From Paramuribaculum sp. (GTDB lineage Bacteria > Bacteroidota > Bacteroidia > Bacteroidales > Muribaculaceae): 5,792 nt of DNA. The notes below the pieces were generated by a model. That model ran no database searches. It was given only the letters and a program-made list of their open reading frames with translations, and was not told where the DNA came from. Below are positions 5,714-5,792 of this stretch, one piece after another. Location: assembly GCA_029062075.1 (NCBI GenBank), contig JAIDQW010000021.1, positions 1-5,792 on the forward strand. The letters are read 5' to 3'. The translations under genes were made by a program, and so were the position numbers. Within the stretch, counting starts at the first letter, position 1. Each line of letters begins with the position of its first letter.

Positions 5714-5756
5714 GAGCTCGCCCCCTACGGGGACGTTTGGGGGATGGGGGCGGGTA
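5714..5756. repeat. Right spacer of the repeat block with small hairpin
   Basis: This GC-rich non-coding segment lies between the truncated third unit and the right direct-repeat element. It contains the stem CCCC (5722-5725), loop TAC, GGGG (5729-5732), which resembles the stem at 5366-5376, followed by a G-rich stretch with runs GGGGG at 5739-5743 and 5746-5750. No gene is visible. Confidence 0.6.
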
Positions 5757-5792
5757 TCCCCGCGATCCGGGCACATAAATGTTCCCGGTTAA
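5757..5792 (+). repeat. Direct repeat element, right copy (cut by window edge)
   Basis: This is the second copy of the element at 5256-5291. It ends at the window edge, inside the CGGTTAA half of the nested palindrome, so whether the rest of the palindrome follows cannot be seen. The small stem is reduced to CCCG/CGGG (5759-5762 with 5768-5771). An alternative stem pairs CGGG at 5751-5754 with CCCG at 5759-5762. Confidence 0.8.

Noticed and set aside
5484..5792. Plus-strand open frame across the repeat block running off the right edge
   Set aside because: It crosses two near-identical units whose 143-bp period puts the second copy in a different frame, so there is no sign of selection on the protein. 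The translation is low-complexity and the DNA is explained better by hairpins and repeats.
5219..5792. CRISPR array
   Set aside because: The repeats are about 143 bp, directly adjacent and without unique spacers of 30-40 bp; the 36-bp element occurs only twice, 501 bp apart.
5219..5792. Insertion sequence or MITE with terminal inverted repeats
   Set aside because: I found no transposase, no matching inverted ends and no target-site duplication. The flanking 36-bp elements are direct, not inverted. The right side is cut by the window, so an element extending further cannot be excluded.

Overview
The window looks like a piece of a Bacteroidales chromosome, probably a gut lineage such as Muribaculaceae, Prevotella or Bacteroides. 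Three things suggest this. The single gene encodes a giant secreted protein built from chitobiase/hexosaminidase-C-terminal-like and OB-fold-like beta modules, a style common in that order. Its start has a T/A-rich leader with no Shine-Dalgarno sequence. A match to the Bacteroidetes -7 box (TAnnTTTG) lies upstream. The order is moderately supported; the family is a guess.

Layout. Positions 1-4964 are one uninterrupted minus-strand reading frame. It starts at 4964 with a signal peptide and runs off the left edge after 1654 codons with no stop, so the C-terminus is not visible. Every plus-strand ORF within it reads as an antisense shadow. In the protein, chitobiase-C-like modules alternate with two-part OB-fold-like modules: three of the latter and about five of the former are visible. 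The N-terminal third of the gene is clearly more AT-rich than the rest.

Positions 4965-5209 are an AT-rich leader/promoter region for that gene. At 5210 a run of nine G marks an abrupt switch to a GC-rich, non-coding repeat block that continues to the right edge. The block contains short perfect hairpins, an imperfect palindrome of about 39 bp, and two near-identical tandem copies (143 and 142 bp) of a hairpin-rich, G-run-rich unit with a truncated third start. It also contains a 36-bp element found at 5256-5291 and again at 5757-5792, spaced 501 bp apart. Two dispersed copies of one small hairpin differ only at two bases that pair with each other, which suggests the fold is maintained.

No recognised defence system, CRISPR array, tRNA, rRNA or transposase is visible. 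The part most likely to be under-described is the structured repeat block next to the surface-protein promoter; its function cannot be read from this window.
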